A DNA stretch of 64,000 nucleotides from a virus, in IMG/VR virus record IMGVR_UViG_3300027722_000005, positions 1 through 64,000 of that record. The stretch is one strand, 5' to 3'. Below are positions 1 through 7,999 of this stretch, piece after piece. The first letter of the stretch is position 1, and every line of letters starts with the position of its first letter. Under the pieces are notes generated by a model that had not been told where the DNA came from, searched no databases, and saw nothing but the letters and a program-made list of their open reading frames with translations. The translations under genes and the position numbers were made by a program.

Positions 1-1
1 G

Positions 2-193
2 GTTTGCGGCGATACGGTCATCGAAGAGATGCCGCCGCAGCACAGGCCCAGGTCCTGGGGTCCGGGGAACAGCCCGAAGACGGCGGTTGACGCCTTCCTG
101 GCCGCTCATCCCGAGTTCGTCGCGGACCACGACTTTGACAGACTGCTGATTACCTGCAACCCGGGAGGGTACTTGCGCCATGTGGACCTATGA
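2..193 (+). CDS. C-terminus of cephalosporin-hydroxylase/CmcI-like SAM enzyme (partial)
   Basis: Only the last 63 codons are present; the gene enters from the left edge. The frame reads through NSPKTAVDAFL, HPEFVADHDFD and LLITCNPGGYLRHV, which matches the C-terminal signature of the CmcI/RhlS family (SAM-dependent enzymes of sugar or natural-product modification). The SAM site would lie outside the window. The stop overlaps the next start by 14 nt, so it belongs to the same glycan cassette. The family call rests on a short tail and is moderate. Confidence 0.65.
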   Translation, partial: VCGDTVIEEMPPQHRPRSWGPGNSPKTAVDAFLAAHPEFVADHDFDRLLITCNPGGYLRHVDL

Positions 194-734
194 CCTGGGC
201 GGGCGGCTGACCTTCCGCCCCATCGCCGAAGAGGACGCCTACCTGGTATGCAAGTGGCGGAACACGGACCTGGCCAGGGAGATGTTCTACAACCGGGGCG
301 CGGTGACGCCCGATACCCACCTGGCCTTCCTGCGCTCCCGACAACCCCACGACCTGGTGTGGATCATCGACGCCAAGTTCGGTGGTCCCATCGGCATGAC
401 CAGCCTGGCAATTGCTCCAAAAGATTACACGGCGGAGTACGGGCGGGCGTTCATCGACCCGGCCTACCAGGGGCAGGGGTTCGGGACAGAGCAGGAGTAC
501 ATGGTCCTGGCCCTGGCATTCGAGTTGTTCAACCTGGCGTCGCTGTGGGGCGACGTTCTGGTCCACAACGGGGCCGTGCGGGCGCTCCACGCCAAGACGG
601 GCTGGATGGATGCAGGGATTGACCTGCCGGGGCATACCAGCGAGCGGGGGCCGGTGCTGCACATCGAGTATCCCCGGGCCAACTGGCCCGAGCACCGGCA
701 GAAGTTCATCGATAGGTTCGGGGTGAAACTATGA
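180..734 (+). CDS. GNAT-family N-acetyltransferase (RimJ/RimL-like)
   Basis: 184 aa with the Acetyltransf_3 layout: an N-terminal strand with FRPIAEEDA, and an acetyl-CoA loop QGQGFG at residues 97-102 preceded by AFIDPAYQ. It would transfer an acetyl group from acetyl-CoA to an amine. Between a sugar-modifying enzyme and a sugar aminotransferase, an amino-sugar substrate is the natural inference, as with WecD/FdtC-type enzymes, but nothing in the sequence fixes the substrate. It ends in an ATGA overlap with the aminotransferase, so the two are translationally coupled. Confidence 0.85.
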   Translation: MWTYDLGGRLTFRPIAEEDAYLVCKWRNTDLAREMFYNRGAVTPDTHLAFLRSRQPHDLVWIIDAKFGGPIGMTSLAIAPKDYTAEYGRAFIDPAYQGQGFGTEQEYMVLALAFELFNLASLWGDVLVHNGAVRALHAKTGWMDAGIDLPGHTSERGPVLHIEYPRANWPEHRQKFIDRFGVKL

Positions 735-1747
735 TTCCTCTTCTGCGCCCGAGTGTGACCCAGGCCGAGATCGACGCCGTGACCGACGTTCTCAAGTCCG
801 GCTGGTGGGGACAGGGCAGGGTCGTCGAGCAGTTCGAGACAGAGTTGGCGGCGCGGTACAACTACGCCCACTGCATCACGACCAACAGCGCCACGGCGGC
901 TTTGCACCTGGCATTGAAGGCGTGCGGTGTGGGGCCGGGGTACACGGTGGCGCTCCCGGCCCTGACGTTCATCAGCACGGCATTGGCGGTGACGTACTGT
1001 GGCGCTACGCCTGTCTTTTGCGACGTGCGGGAAGACACGCTGACGATGGACTGGGAGACAGGGGCAGACGTGTCGATGCCCGTCGATTATGCCGGCTACC
1101 CGGCAATGGACCGCGGGATGTGGGGGCCGATTGTGCAAGACGCCGCCCATTCGTGCGGCGGTATCGGCTACGGGTATTGCGTGTGCCTGTCATTCCATCC
1201 CGTCAAGAACCTGGCGACGGGCGACGGGGGAGCCGTCCTGACAAACGACGACAAGATTGCGCGGCGGATACGCGCCCTGCGCTGGTGCGGCATCGACCGC
1301 AGCACCTGGGACCGCTCGCAGAAGCGGTACAGTTGGGACTATGACATCTCCGAGGTCGGCTACAAATATCACTGGAACGACATTCAGGCGGCCATCGGGC
1401 TGGCCCAACTGCGGCGGTTGGACGAGATAAACGCCGAGCGGCGGCGGCTGGCGATGCGCTACTCGTCGCTCCTGAAGGGAGTGCAGTTGCCCATCGACCA
1501 CGCCATTCACACCTGGCACCTGTACGCCATCCGAGTAGATCGACGCGACGACCTGATTGACCGGCTGGCGGAGAAGGGCATCGGCGCCGGGGTGCATTAC
1601 AAGCCCCTGACCTACTATTCTATGTACCGGGGCGAAACGCCGCCGGTCACGGAGCGGGAATGGCGGCGGCTGGTTAGCCTACCGCTGTACGTGGGGCTTA
1701 CCGAACAAGAGCAGGACCGGGTGATTGACGTGGTGAACCATGCCTGA
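731..1747 (+). CDS. DegT/DnrJ/EryC1/StrS-type PLP sugar aminotransferase
   Basis: 338 aa, slightly short for the family. The Schiff-base lysine is K159 in SFHPVKN, followed by the typical ATGDGGAVL stretch. QDAAH at 136-140 supplies the Asp that contacts the PLP ring nitrogen. TNSATAALHLAL near residue 52 is the usual phosphate-binding start. Members transaminate nucleotide-linked keto-sugars to amino-sugars. With the adjacent acetyltransferases this implies synthesis of an N-acylated amino-sugar. It overlaps both neighbours (4 nt upstream, 8 nt downstream). Confidence 0.93.
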   Translation: MIPLLRPSVTQAEIDAVTDVLKSGWWGQGRVVEQFETELAARYNYAHCITTNSATAALHLALKACGVGPGYTVALPALTFISTALAVTYCGATPVFCDVREDTLTMDWETGADVSMPVDYAGYPAMDRGMWGPIVQDAAHSCGGIGYGYCVCLSFHPVKNLATGDGGAVLTNDDKIARRIRALRWCGIDRSTWDRSQKRYSWDYDISEVGYKYHWNDIQAAIGLAQLRRLDEINAERRRLAMRYSSLLKGVQLPIDHAIHTWHLYAIRVDRRDDLIDRLAEKGIGAGVHYKPLTYYSMYRGETPPVTEREWRRLVSLPLYVGLTEQEQDRVIDVVNHA

Positions 1748-2132
1748 GTCGCCGCACGACGACGCCTACTTTGCCATGCGGCGCATCTCGCTGGACAGGC
1801 GGGGAACGTTGGACATTCACCCCGAAAGCCATTGGGGGTTCGACATCCACGTCATCACCGCCGGCCACGAGCTGGCGGACTGGTTCAAGGGGCCGAAGCG
1901 CAAGTCGGTCGCGGTCGGGGCGCACGCCTGGATTTGCTCGGACGTGGTGCTGTACAACTGCATCATCGGCGAGGGGGCGGTCGTGGCGGTCGGGAGCGTC
2001 GTTCGTTCCTGCGAGGTCAAGCCCTGGACGATGGTGGCCGGCAACCCGCCGGAAGTGATCGCCCGCTGCCCCGACAGGAAACCAGACAGGCCGTGGGTGT
2101 ACGTGACGGACAAGTGGCGGGTGCTGGAATGA
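1740..2132 (+). CDS. Left-handed beta-helix (hexapeptide) acyltransferase, compact
   Basis: 130 aa. The C-terminal half has hexapeptide-repeat character (VAVGAHAWICSDVVL, IIGEGAVVAVGSVV) and ends with the MVAGNPPEVIA signature of maltose/colanic-acid-type O- or N-acetyltransferases. HWGFDIHVITAGHE is reminiscent of the catalytic-His region. It lacks the longer N-terminal domain of most relatives, which average about 180-200 aa. The start overlaps the aminotransferase by 8 nt; the TGA overlaps the next ATG. Likely role is acylation of a sugar in the same pathway. Confidence 0.85.
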   Translation: MPESPHDDAYFAMRRISLDRRGTLDIHPESHWGFDIHVITAGHELADWFKGPKRKSVAVGAHAWICSDVVLYNCIIGEGAVVAVGSVVRSCEVKPWTMVAGNPPEVIARCPDRKPDRPWVYVTDKWRVLE

Positions 2133-2974
2133 TTACCGTCAATCTGTTCGATAACACCTTCCGTCACGATGTCGGGGCCGTGGCCGGCAAGCCCCCGACG
2201 AAGATTCAGTATGTGCGCGACCGGGCGTGCTGGGATGGGGTGACGTTGTTCACGGGAGGCTGCACCTCGCCCGAGTATGTGCGCCGGGTGCAAAGTGATT
2301 ACAAGGTCGGCTGGTTGCATGAACCACGCTGCTACCGGCCCGACGCCTACGAGAACCTCGACTGGGAAGGGTTGGACCTGGTACTTACCCATTACAAGCC
2401 ATTCCTTGAACGCCAAAAGGCAGAGCTTGTCCCAAGTTGCGGCGTGTGGATTCCCCGCGACCGCTGGGGCATGAGGCCCAAGACGAAACTGTGTTCGATG
2501 TTATACGGGGCCAAGAATCAGACGGAAGGCCATTGGCTGCGCCACACAATAGGTGCGTCGGTACGGGGTGTTGACTATTATGGCGTGGGCGGCACGCCAG
2601 TCACGTATGGCTGGCGGGCCAAGGAGCAGGCGTTGGCCGACTATGCCTTTTCCGTCGTGGTGGAAACGTGCCGTGAGGACAACTGGTTTACCGAGCACCT
2701 ATGCGACTGCCTCGCCGTGGGGACCATCCCTATCTTGTGGGGCCTGCCAAACTATGGCGAGTGGTTCAATCCTGAAGGCATCATCGGCTTTGACACGCCG
2801 GGGCGCTTGCAGGCGATTATCAACGGCCTGAGCATGAACCTGTACGGGGGGATGCGGGGCGCTGCTCAAGATAACCTGGAGCGGGTTGGCGACTACGAGA
2901 TTGCCGATGATCTAGTAGCAGAGGCGATAACGAAAGGGGAAACAATGAAAGGGGAAACGGAGGGCAGCCAATGA
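2129..2974 (+). CDS. GT10-like (fucosyltransferase-type) glycosyltransferase
   Basis: 281 aa. The C-terminal part carries FSVVVETCREDNWFTEHL (residues 174-191) followed by AVGTIPILWG. This matches the alpha-1,3-fucosyltransferase motif in which ExN is followed by TEK and a GxxPVxxG turn; here ET and TEH replace the usual EN and TEK. The start is the ATG in an ATGA overlap. The end has a short tandem repeat (TKGETMKGET) encoded by a repeated GAAAGGGGAAAC. It probably transfers a deoxysugar made by the cassette. Confidence 0.75.
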   Translation: MITVNLFDNTFRHDVGAVAGKPPTKIQYVRDRACWDGVTLFTGGCTSPEYVRRVQSDYKVGWLHEPRCYRPDAYENLDWEGLDLVLTHYKPFLERQKAELVPSCGVWIPRDRWGMRPKTKLCSMLYGAKNQTEGHWLRHTIGASVRGVDYYGVGGTPVTYGWRAKEQALADYAFSVVVETCREDNWFTEHLCDCLAVGTIPILWGLPNYGEWFNPEGIIGFDTPGRLQAIINGLSMNLYGGMRGAAQDNLERVGDYEIADDLVAEAITKGETMKGETEGSQ

Positions 2975-5900
2975 AGGTCTGGATGCTGCCCGAGCTAAAG
3001 CACTTTCGGTCGGAAGAAAGTGGGATCAAGCGCGTGGTAGAAGCCTACCACAAGCACATGCCTGCCCTTGGCATCGAGTTCGTAGGCGAGGGAGAACCCT
3101 ACGACCTGAAGGTATCCCACGCCGGCACGAACACAGAGGGCATCGCGGTCTGCCATGCTCACGGGCTGTACTGGACTGCCGACTTGCCCTGCAACACCTG
3201 GGAGTACAAGGCCAACGCCAATGTCATCGCCGCCATGCGCCAGGCGCGGGTAATCACCGTGCCTTCCGAGTGGGTGGCCGAGAGCATCCGGCGCGATATG
3301 CGCCGCAACCCGGTCGTTATCGGGCACGGGATAGACTGGCAGGAGTGGCAACATAACCGCCCCAACGGCGGCTATGTTCTGTGGAACAAGAACAGGTCCG
3401 GCCAGGACGTTTGTGATCCCACGTCCATGGGCGAGCTGGCCGGGGCCTTTACCAACGTGCATTTTGTGACGACCTTTGCGCCCAAGAGGCAGCGACCCAA
3501 TATCGAAGAGATTGGCGTCATCCCCCACGCGGAGATGAAAAAGCTGGTGCAGGGCGCGGCGGTCTACCTGTCCACGACCAAAGAGACGTTCGGCATCGGC
3601 GTCCTGGAGGCCATGGCGGCGGGCGTTCCGGTCCTGGGATTTGCCCACGGCGGCAACCTGGAACTGGTGGAGCACGGCGTCAACGGCTACCTGGCCGAAA
3701 ACGAAGAAGACCTGCAAGCCGGCCTGTCCTACTGCCTACAACACCGGGCCGTGCTGGGCGACAACGGGCGGGAGATGGCCCGACGCTACACCTGGGAGGC
3801 GGCCTGCGAGAAGGTCGCCGGGGTGTACCGCCTGGCGGCGGAGCCAGAGCAAGCCACGGCAGCCATCGTGATCCCGTCGTTCAACTACGCCGAGAAGGTC
3901 GGGCGGGCCATCGAGGGGGCGGTGAGCCAGTCCTACGATCTCTTGCAAGAGATCGTCGTCGTGGACGATGGCTCGGCCGACGACACGGAAGCGGCGGTCA
4001 AGGAATGGGCCGACAAAGACTCCCGCGTGCGCTACATCCGCCAAGAGAACCAGGGCGTGGCCGTGGCCCGAAATACGGGCGTCGCGGCGACGAAAACAAA
4101 GTACGCCTGCTGCCTGGACGCCGACGACACGCTGGAGCCGGGCTTTATCGAGACGTGCGTTCGCGCCCTGGAGTCCGACCCCGAGTTGGGCATCGCCTAT
4201 ACCGGGCTGCGCTACATCCTGCCCGACGGCAAGACGGGCGTGAGTCCCTGGCCCAAAGAGTGGGACTTTGACAAACAACTGAAGCGCCAGAACCAGGTGC
4301 CGACCTGCTGCGTGTATCGCAAGGAAATGTGGGAGTGCCTGGGCGGCTACAAGAAGCGGTACTGCCCCAAGGGCGCCGGCTCGGAAGACGCGGAGTTCTG
4401 GACGCGGGCCGGGGCCTACGGCTGGAAGGGCGAAAAGGTCACAGAGCAACCGCTGTTCATCTACTCCTGGCAAAGCGGTCGGGTGAGCGGCAACAAGGAA
4501 TATTCCGAGCCCGACTGGCTGGCCTGGCATCCGTGGGCCTTTGACAAGGAGCACCCCTTCGCCAGCCACGCCACGCCGGAGAAGCACAGCCATCCCGTGC
4601 GGCAGTACGACGAGCCGGCGGTATCGGTGATCATCCCCGTGGGGCCGGGGCACGAGGGGCGATTGGAAGACGCCCTGGACTCGCTGGAGGCGCAGACCTT
4701 CAGGGGCTGGGAGGCGATTGTCGTCTGGGACAGGGCCGATGGCGTGCCGGAACGCTACGGGAAAAGCTACCCCTACGTTCGCTGGCTTGCCACCAAGGGG
4801 CGGGGGGCTGGCTACGCTCGCAACCGTGGGGTTGATGCGGCCCGTGCGCCGTTCCTTCTCTTCCTGGACGCCGACGACATCCTGGACCCGGGCTGCATCA
4901 AGGCCATGATGGCGGAGTGGGCCATCGAAAACGCGGTCATCTACACCGATTACGTGGGCCTGGCCTTTATCTCGGACCTGAATGAGTTGGGCCGCGACCT
5001 GCGAGAGAGAATCCTGTGGCGGGAACCGGACGGGCTGACGGCCATGCGCTACCAGGCGCTGGACTACGACCCCGACCGGGCGCAGGCGCAGCCCACGGGC
5101 GACCCGGGCAAGGTCTACACCTGGAACCTGATCACGTCCCTGGTGCCGAAAGCCTGGCACGAGGACATCGGCGGCTTTGACGAATCCATGCCGTCGTGGG
5201 AGGACGTGGACTACTTCTGGCGATTGGCCAAGGACGGGCGCTGCTTCCGGCGCATCCCCGAGCCGCTGGTCATCTACCACTTTTACACCGGCGAGCGGCG
5301 CGAGTTCGGCAAAGAGAAGCACCGCGAGCTGTGGCAGTACCTTATCGACAAACACGAAAGGATGGAGGTCAAGATGAGCAAGTGTGGATCTTGTGGGGGT
5401 TCCAGGCGAAGCCCGGCGCCGCCCGTGGCAGCGGCGGCTCGGACGGCGCCTGCCCCGTCCATGAAGGACGACAGTTTCAAGATGTGTACCTACGCGCACC
5501 CCAACCGGGGGCAGCATCCCGTCATCGGGCAGGCGGGTTTCAGGGACCGGCTCGACGGTTTTCACATGATCCAGAAGCGCGACCGGCTGTGGTACATCCA
5601 CTACGGCTTTCGCGGCGGGGGCGAGCGGTTCCTGGTCCACGCCGACGACGTGAAGATCGCGTCGCACCTCTTCCGCGAGGAAGTGACGGTACCCATCCGC
5701 GAGCGGGAAATGGCCCCGCCGCCCATGCCCATCGTGGCAGAGGAAAAGCCGCCTGAAGTGAAGGTCACGCCGCCGCCGAAACACATCATCGACCCGTCCG
5801 ACGGCATCCAGCCCGCCGAGAGATTGGTAGCGCAGCAGGTTCTGGAGCAGTACGCTGCCGAGACACAGGGCGAGAAGCTGGCGCGGCTGGAAAAGATTGA

Positions 5901-6126
5901 GTCGCAGAACCCCGACGACTACTACAGCGCCGTGACCTTCGACGCCCAGAAACTGCCCGGCGTGACGCCCAAGATCGCGCAGTCCATGAAGCAGCGAGGC
6001 ATCGACTCGCTGGAGGACGTGCTGGACCTGGGCGAAGAGGGCTTGCAGGCCGTCGAGGGCATCGGCGCCGTGCGGGCCAGGATGATCTACGGCCGGGCAA
6101 TGGAGATGGCCGCCCATGCAGCCTGA
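2971..6126 (+). CDS. Multi-domain glycosyltransferase (GT4 + GT2 + GT2) fused in frame to a phage HhH protein
   Basis: 1,051 aa. Residues 1-290 are GT4-like, with the E-x7-E signature in KETFGIGVLEAMAAGVPV near 205. Residues 295-520 are GT2-like with VVVDDGSADD near 332 and a DADD metal motif near 384. Residues 548-790 are a second GT2 domain with LFLDADDILDPG near 630 and an ED pair in SWEDVDYFW near 744. Met802 starts a different-looking protein, MSKCGSCGGS, with PPP-rich linkers and a C-terminal helix-hairpin-helix (LPGVTPKIAQ ... VEGIGAVRARMIYG, about 990-1045). GGAGG sits 5 nt before that Met, so translation could restart there. The HhH part probably belongs to the phage connector module, the GT part to the glycan cassette. 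Confidence 0.88.
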   Translation: MKVWMLPELKHFRSEESGIKRVVEAYHKHMPALGIEFVGEGEPYDLKVSHAGTNTEGIAVCHAHGLYWTADLPCNTWEYKANANVIAAMRQARVITVPSEWVAESIRRDMRRNPVVIGHGIDWQEWQHNRPNGGYVLWNKNRSGQDVCDPTSMGELAGAFTNVHFVTTFAPKRQRPNIEEIGVIPHAEMKKLVQGAAVYLSTTKETFGIGVLEAMAAGVPVLGFAHGGNLELVEHGVNGYLAENEEDLQAGLSYCLQHRAVLGDNGREMARRYTWEAACEKVAGVYRLAAEPEQATAAIVIPSFNYAEKVGRAIEGAVSQSYDLLQEIVVVDDGSADDTEAAVKEWADKDSRVRYIRQENQGVAVARNTGVAATKTKYACCLDADDTLEPGFIETCVRALESDPELGIAYTGLRYILPDGKTGVSPWPKEWDFDKQLKRQNQVPTCCVYRKEMWECLGGYKKRYCPKGAGSEDAEFWTRAGAYGWKGEKVTEQPLFIYSWQSGRVSGNKEYSEPDWLAWHPWAFDKEHPFASHATPEKHSHPVRQYDEPAVSVIIPVGPGHEGRLEDALDSLEAQTFRGWEAIVVWDRADGVPERYGKSYPYVRWLATKGRGAGYARNRGVDAARAPFLLFLDADDILDPGCIKAMMAEWAIENAVIYTDYVGLAFISDLNELGRDLRERILWREPDGLTAMRYQALDYDPDRAQAQPTGDPGKVYTWNLITSLVPKAWHEDIGGFDESMPSWEDVDYFWRLAKDGRCFRRIPEPLVIYHFYTGERREFGKEKHRELWQYLIDKHERMEVKMSKCGSCGGSRRSPAPPVAAAARTAPAPSMKDDSFKMCTYAHPNRGQHPVIGQAGFRDRLDGFHMIQKRDRLWYIHYGFRGGGERFLVHADDVKIASHLFREEVTVPIREREMAPPPMPIVAEEKPPEVKVTPPPKHIIDPSDGIQPAERLVAQQVLEQYAAETQGEKLARLEKIESQNPDDYYSAVTFDAQKLPGVTPKIAQSMKQRGIDSLEDVLDLGEEGLQAVEGIGAVRARMIYGRAMEMAAHAA

Positions 6127-6421
6127 GATCCTGGCAGTCTGCGTTCTGGCAACCTGGCGGCTGGCGGCCCTGTTCTACTTTGACGCCGGGCCGTGGGACG
6201 GGTTCGAGCGGCTGCGCTACCGGGCGGGCGTCTACGCGGAGCCGCGGCCCTTCTGGGGCAAGCTGCTCGGCTGCTTCTGGTGCCTGACCCTGTGGTCCGG
6301 CCTGCTTTGCGGGATTGCGGGATTCCTGTGGTGGCCCGTGCTGCTGCCGCTGGCCCTGAGTGGGGCGGCCGTCCTGTTGAGCGGCGGCGGGCGCACCATC
6401 TGGCGGAGTATGGTGGAGTAG
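6116..6421 (+). CDS. DUF1360-like phage membrane protein
   Basis: 101 aa with two hydrophobic segments (about 5-20 and 48-85) and the DUF1360 hallmarks ATWRLAALF, FERLRYRAG and LGCFWCLTLWSGL. Such proteins sit near head-tail genes in many siphophages and actinophages; their role is unknown. The start overlaps the preceding gene by 11 nt. No signal peptide; an integral membrane location is expected. Confidence 0.8.
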   Translation: MQPEILAVCVLATWRLAALFYFDAGPWDGFERLRYRAGVYAEPRPFWGKLLGCFWCLTLWSGLLCGIAGFLWWPVLLPLALSGAAVLLSGGGRTIWRSMVE

Positions 6422-6425
6422 GAAA

Positions 6426-7697
6426 ATGACAAGAGCCTCAACGCCAACCTTATTGTCCCTGGACCGTTTCGCGTCTGTCATCGGCCTGAACCCGGCACAT
6501 TTCTCGCAGGGAACAAGCGATATTGTATTCCCTCTGGAGAATACATGCGCGGATTTACAATTCCAACATGATTGGCAGCACACCGGGGCCGTCAGCCGCG
6601 AGTCCATCGCCCGCGAGGTCGCCAAGGCAGAATCAGACCTGGCGAATTACCTTGGCTGGCCCGTCGCGCCCATGTGGATTGCCCAAGACATGAAGATGGT
6701 TGACCGCTTCCACCGGCCCGAATACTGGTCGGCGGGCAACTACAACAACCGCTACGCCCACAAGTCGGTCAAGGCCAAGTACGGCAAGATCATCGAGCCG
6801 GGGCAGCGGGCCACGACCCTGCTGGACGGGCGGGTTGTCCCTGTCTACAGCGACGTGGACGGCGACGGCTTTGACGAAACGGTGACGGTGACGTGCGCCG
6901 TGACCACGACCTACGAGTGCGAGATCAAGGTCTACTTCGACGGCCACGCCGGCACGCCCGAGTGGGAGATCCGCCCCGCGAGGACGGCGGCCATCGCCGC
7001 CGGGGTCTTTACGGCCACGTTCTACGCCTGGCAGTTCATCGACCCCGACAACTGGGAGGCGTTTCCCACGGCGGCGGCCCCTATCCCCACGGTGGACCTG
7101 GACGAAGCGGTGTACGTCAACGAGGTCGAAATCTACCGCGAGTACAACGACCCCACGGCGACCTCGGCAGTCTTTTACTGGGAGCCGGATTCGACCGTGG
7201 CGGGCTGCGACTTCTGCGGCGGCACGGGCTGCACCCACTGCGCCCTGACGACGCAGGACGGCTGCGCCCACATCCGCGATGCCATGCTCGGTATCCTCGT
7301 CCCCCGACCGGGGACATGCGCCGATGGGGCCTGGACCTCGGACGACTGGGCGGTGTGCCGCGACCCGGATCTGGTCAAGCTGTACTACTACTGTGGCAAT
7401 TTGTCGGACCTGAACCTGGCAGGTCGGCGTTGCGATGGATTGTCGGACGACTGGGCGCGCATCATTGCCTGGATGGCCACGGCCCGCCTGCCACGGCCCA
7501 TCTGCACATGCGGTAGCCCGGGTGGCCTGGTGGAGTGGCTGCAAACGGACCTGGCAATGACCACCAGAGAATCGAGCTACACGGTCCTGTGGGACGAGCT
7601 ATCCAACCCGTTCGGTACGCGGCGCGGCGAAATGGAAGCCTGGCGCTACGTCCGCGACATCGTGCGGGACAAACAAGCGGGGGCCGGTGCCGTATGA
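6426..7697 (+). CDS. Putative head-tail connector/adaptor protein
   Basis: 423 aa. The N-terminal third (VSRESIAREVAKAESDLANYLGWPVAP) resembles the helical opening of gp6-type connector proteins. The middle is beta-rich, and residues about 258-285 carry a cysteine cluster (CDFCGGTGCTHC) that could bind zinc. GGAGTAGGAAA precedes the ATG. Its position between the HhH protein and the tail tube fits a neck protein. The function is inferred mainly from order and the N-terminal helix pattern; no enzyme motif is seen. Confidence 0.65.
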   Translation: MTRASTPTLLSLDRFASVIGLNPAHFSQGTSDIVFPLENTCADLQFQHDWQHTGAVSRESIAREVAKAESDLANYLGWPVAPMWIAQDMKMVDRFHRPEYWSAGNYNNRYAHKSVKAKYGKIIEPGQRATTLLDGRVVPVYSDVDGDGFDETVTVTCAVTTTYECEIKVYFDGHAGTPEWEIRPARTAAIAAGVFTATFYAWQFIDPDNWEAFPTAAAPIPTVDLDEAVYVNEVEIYREYNDPTATSAVFYWEPDSTVAGCDFCGGTGCTHCALTTQDGCAHIRDAMLGILVPRPGTCADGAWTSDDWAVCRDPDLVKLYYYCGNLSDLNLAGRRCDGLSDDWARIIAWMATARLPRPICTCGSPGGLVEWLQTDLAMTTRESSYTVLWDELSNPFGTRRGEMEAWRYVRDIVRDKQAGAGAV

Positions 7698-7999
7698 GAA
7701 CCGTAACGTGGACTGATCGGAACGGCTGCAAGCATCGTTCGCTGGTGCGCGACACAGACCCCGACGACGCGGCCCCCCAGGGCATCCTCCAAGATCCGCC
7801 CGATCTGGAGAGGATGGATTGGGATGCCGTCAAGCGGGATCTGCACAACGCGCTGGTGGACGCGGGCCTCTACTCCTGGCGGGAAGTCCAGGGGCAGGGG
7901 GATGGGCTGAGGGGCGCGCTCCTTTCGGCCACCAGAAAGAGACTGATTGCTCTCTACAGGGAGGTTGACAATGACCCAAGCGGCAAAGACCGGATATAG
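7694..7999 (+). CDS. Small neck/tail-completion-position protein, unknown
   Basis: 101 aa, acidic and Asp-rich (TDPDDAAP, DPPDLERMDWDAV), starting at the ATG of an ATGA overlap with the putative connector. The tail-tube gene begins 29 nt before its stop. A gene of this size here is often a head-tail joining or tail-completion protein, but no family motif is recognisable. Confidence 0.7.
   Translation: MRTVTWTDRNGCKHRSLVRDTDPDDAAPQGILQDPPDLERMDWDAVKRDLHNALVDAGLYSWREVQGQGDGLRGALLSATRKRLIALYREVDNDPSGKDRI

Noticed and set aside
3736-6117. Long open frame on the minus strand opposite the glycosyltransferase gene
   Set aside because: Its composition (His/Val/Gly/Arg-rich, no motif) is what antisense of GC-rich coding sequence gives; the plus strand carries clear GT motifs.
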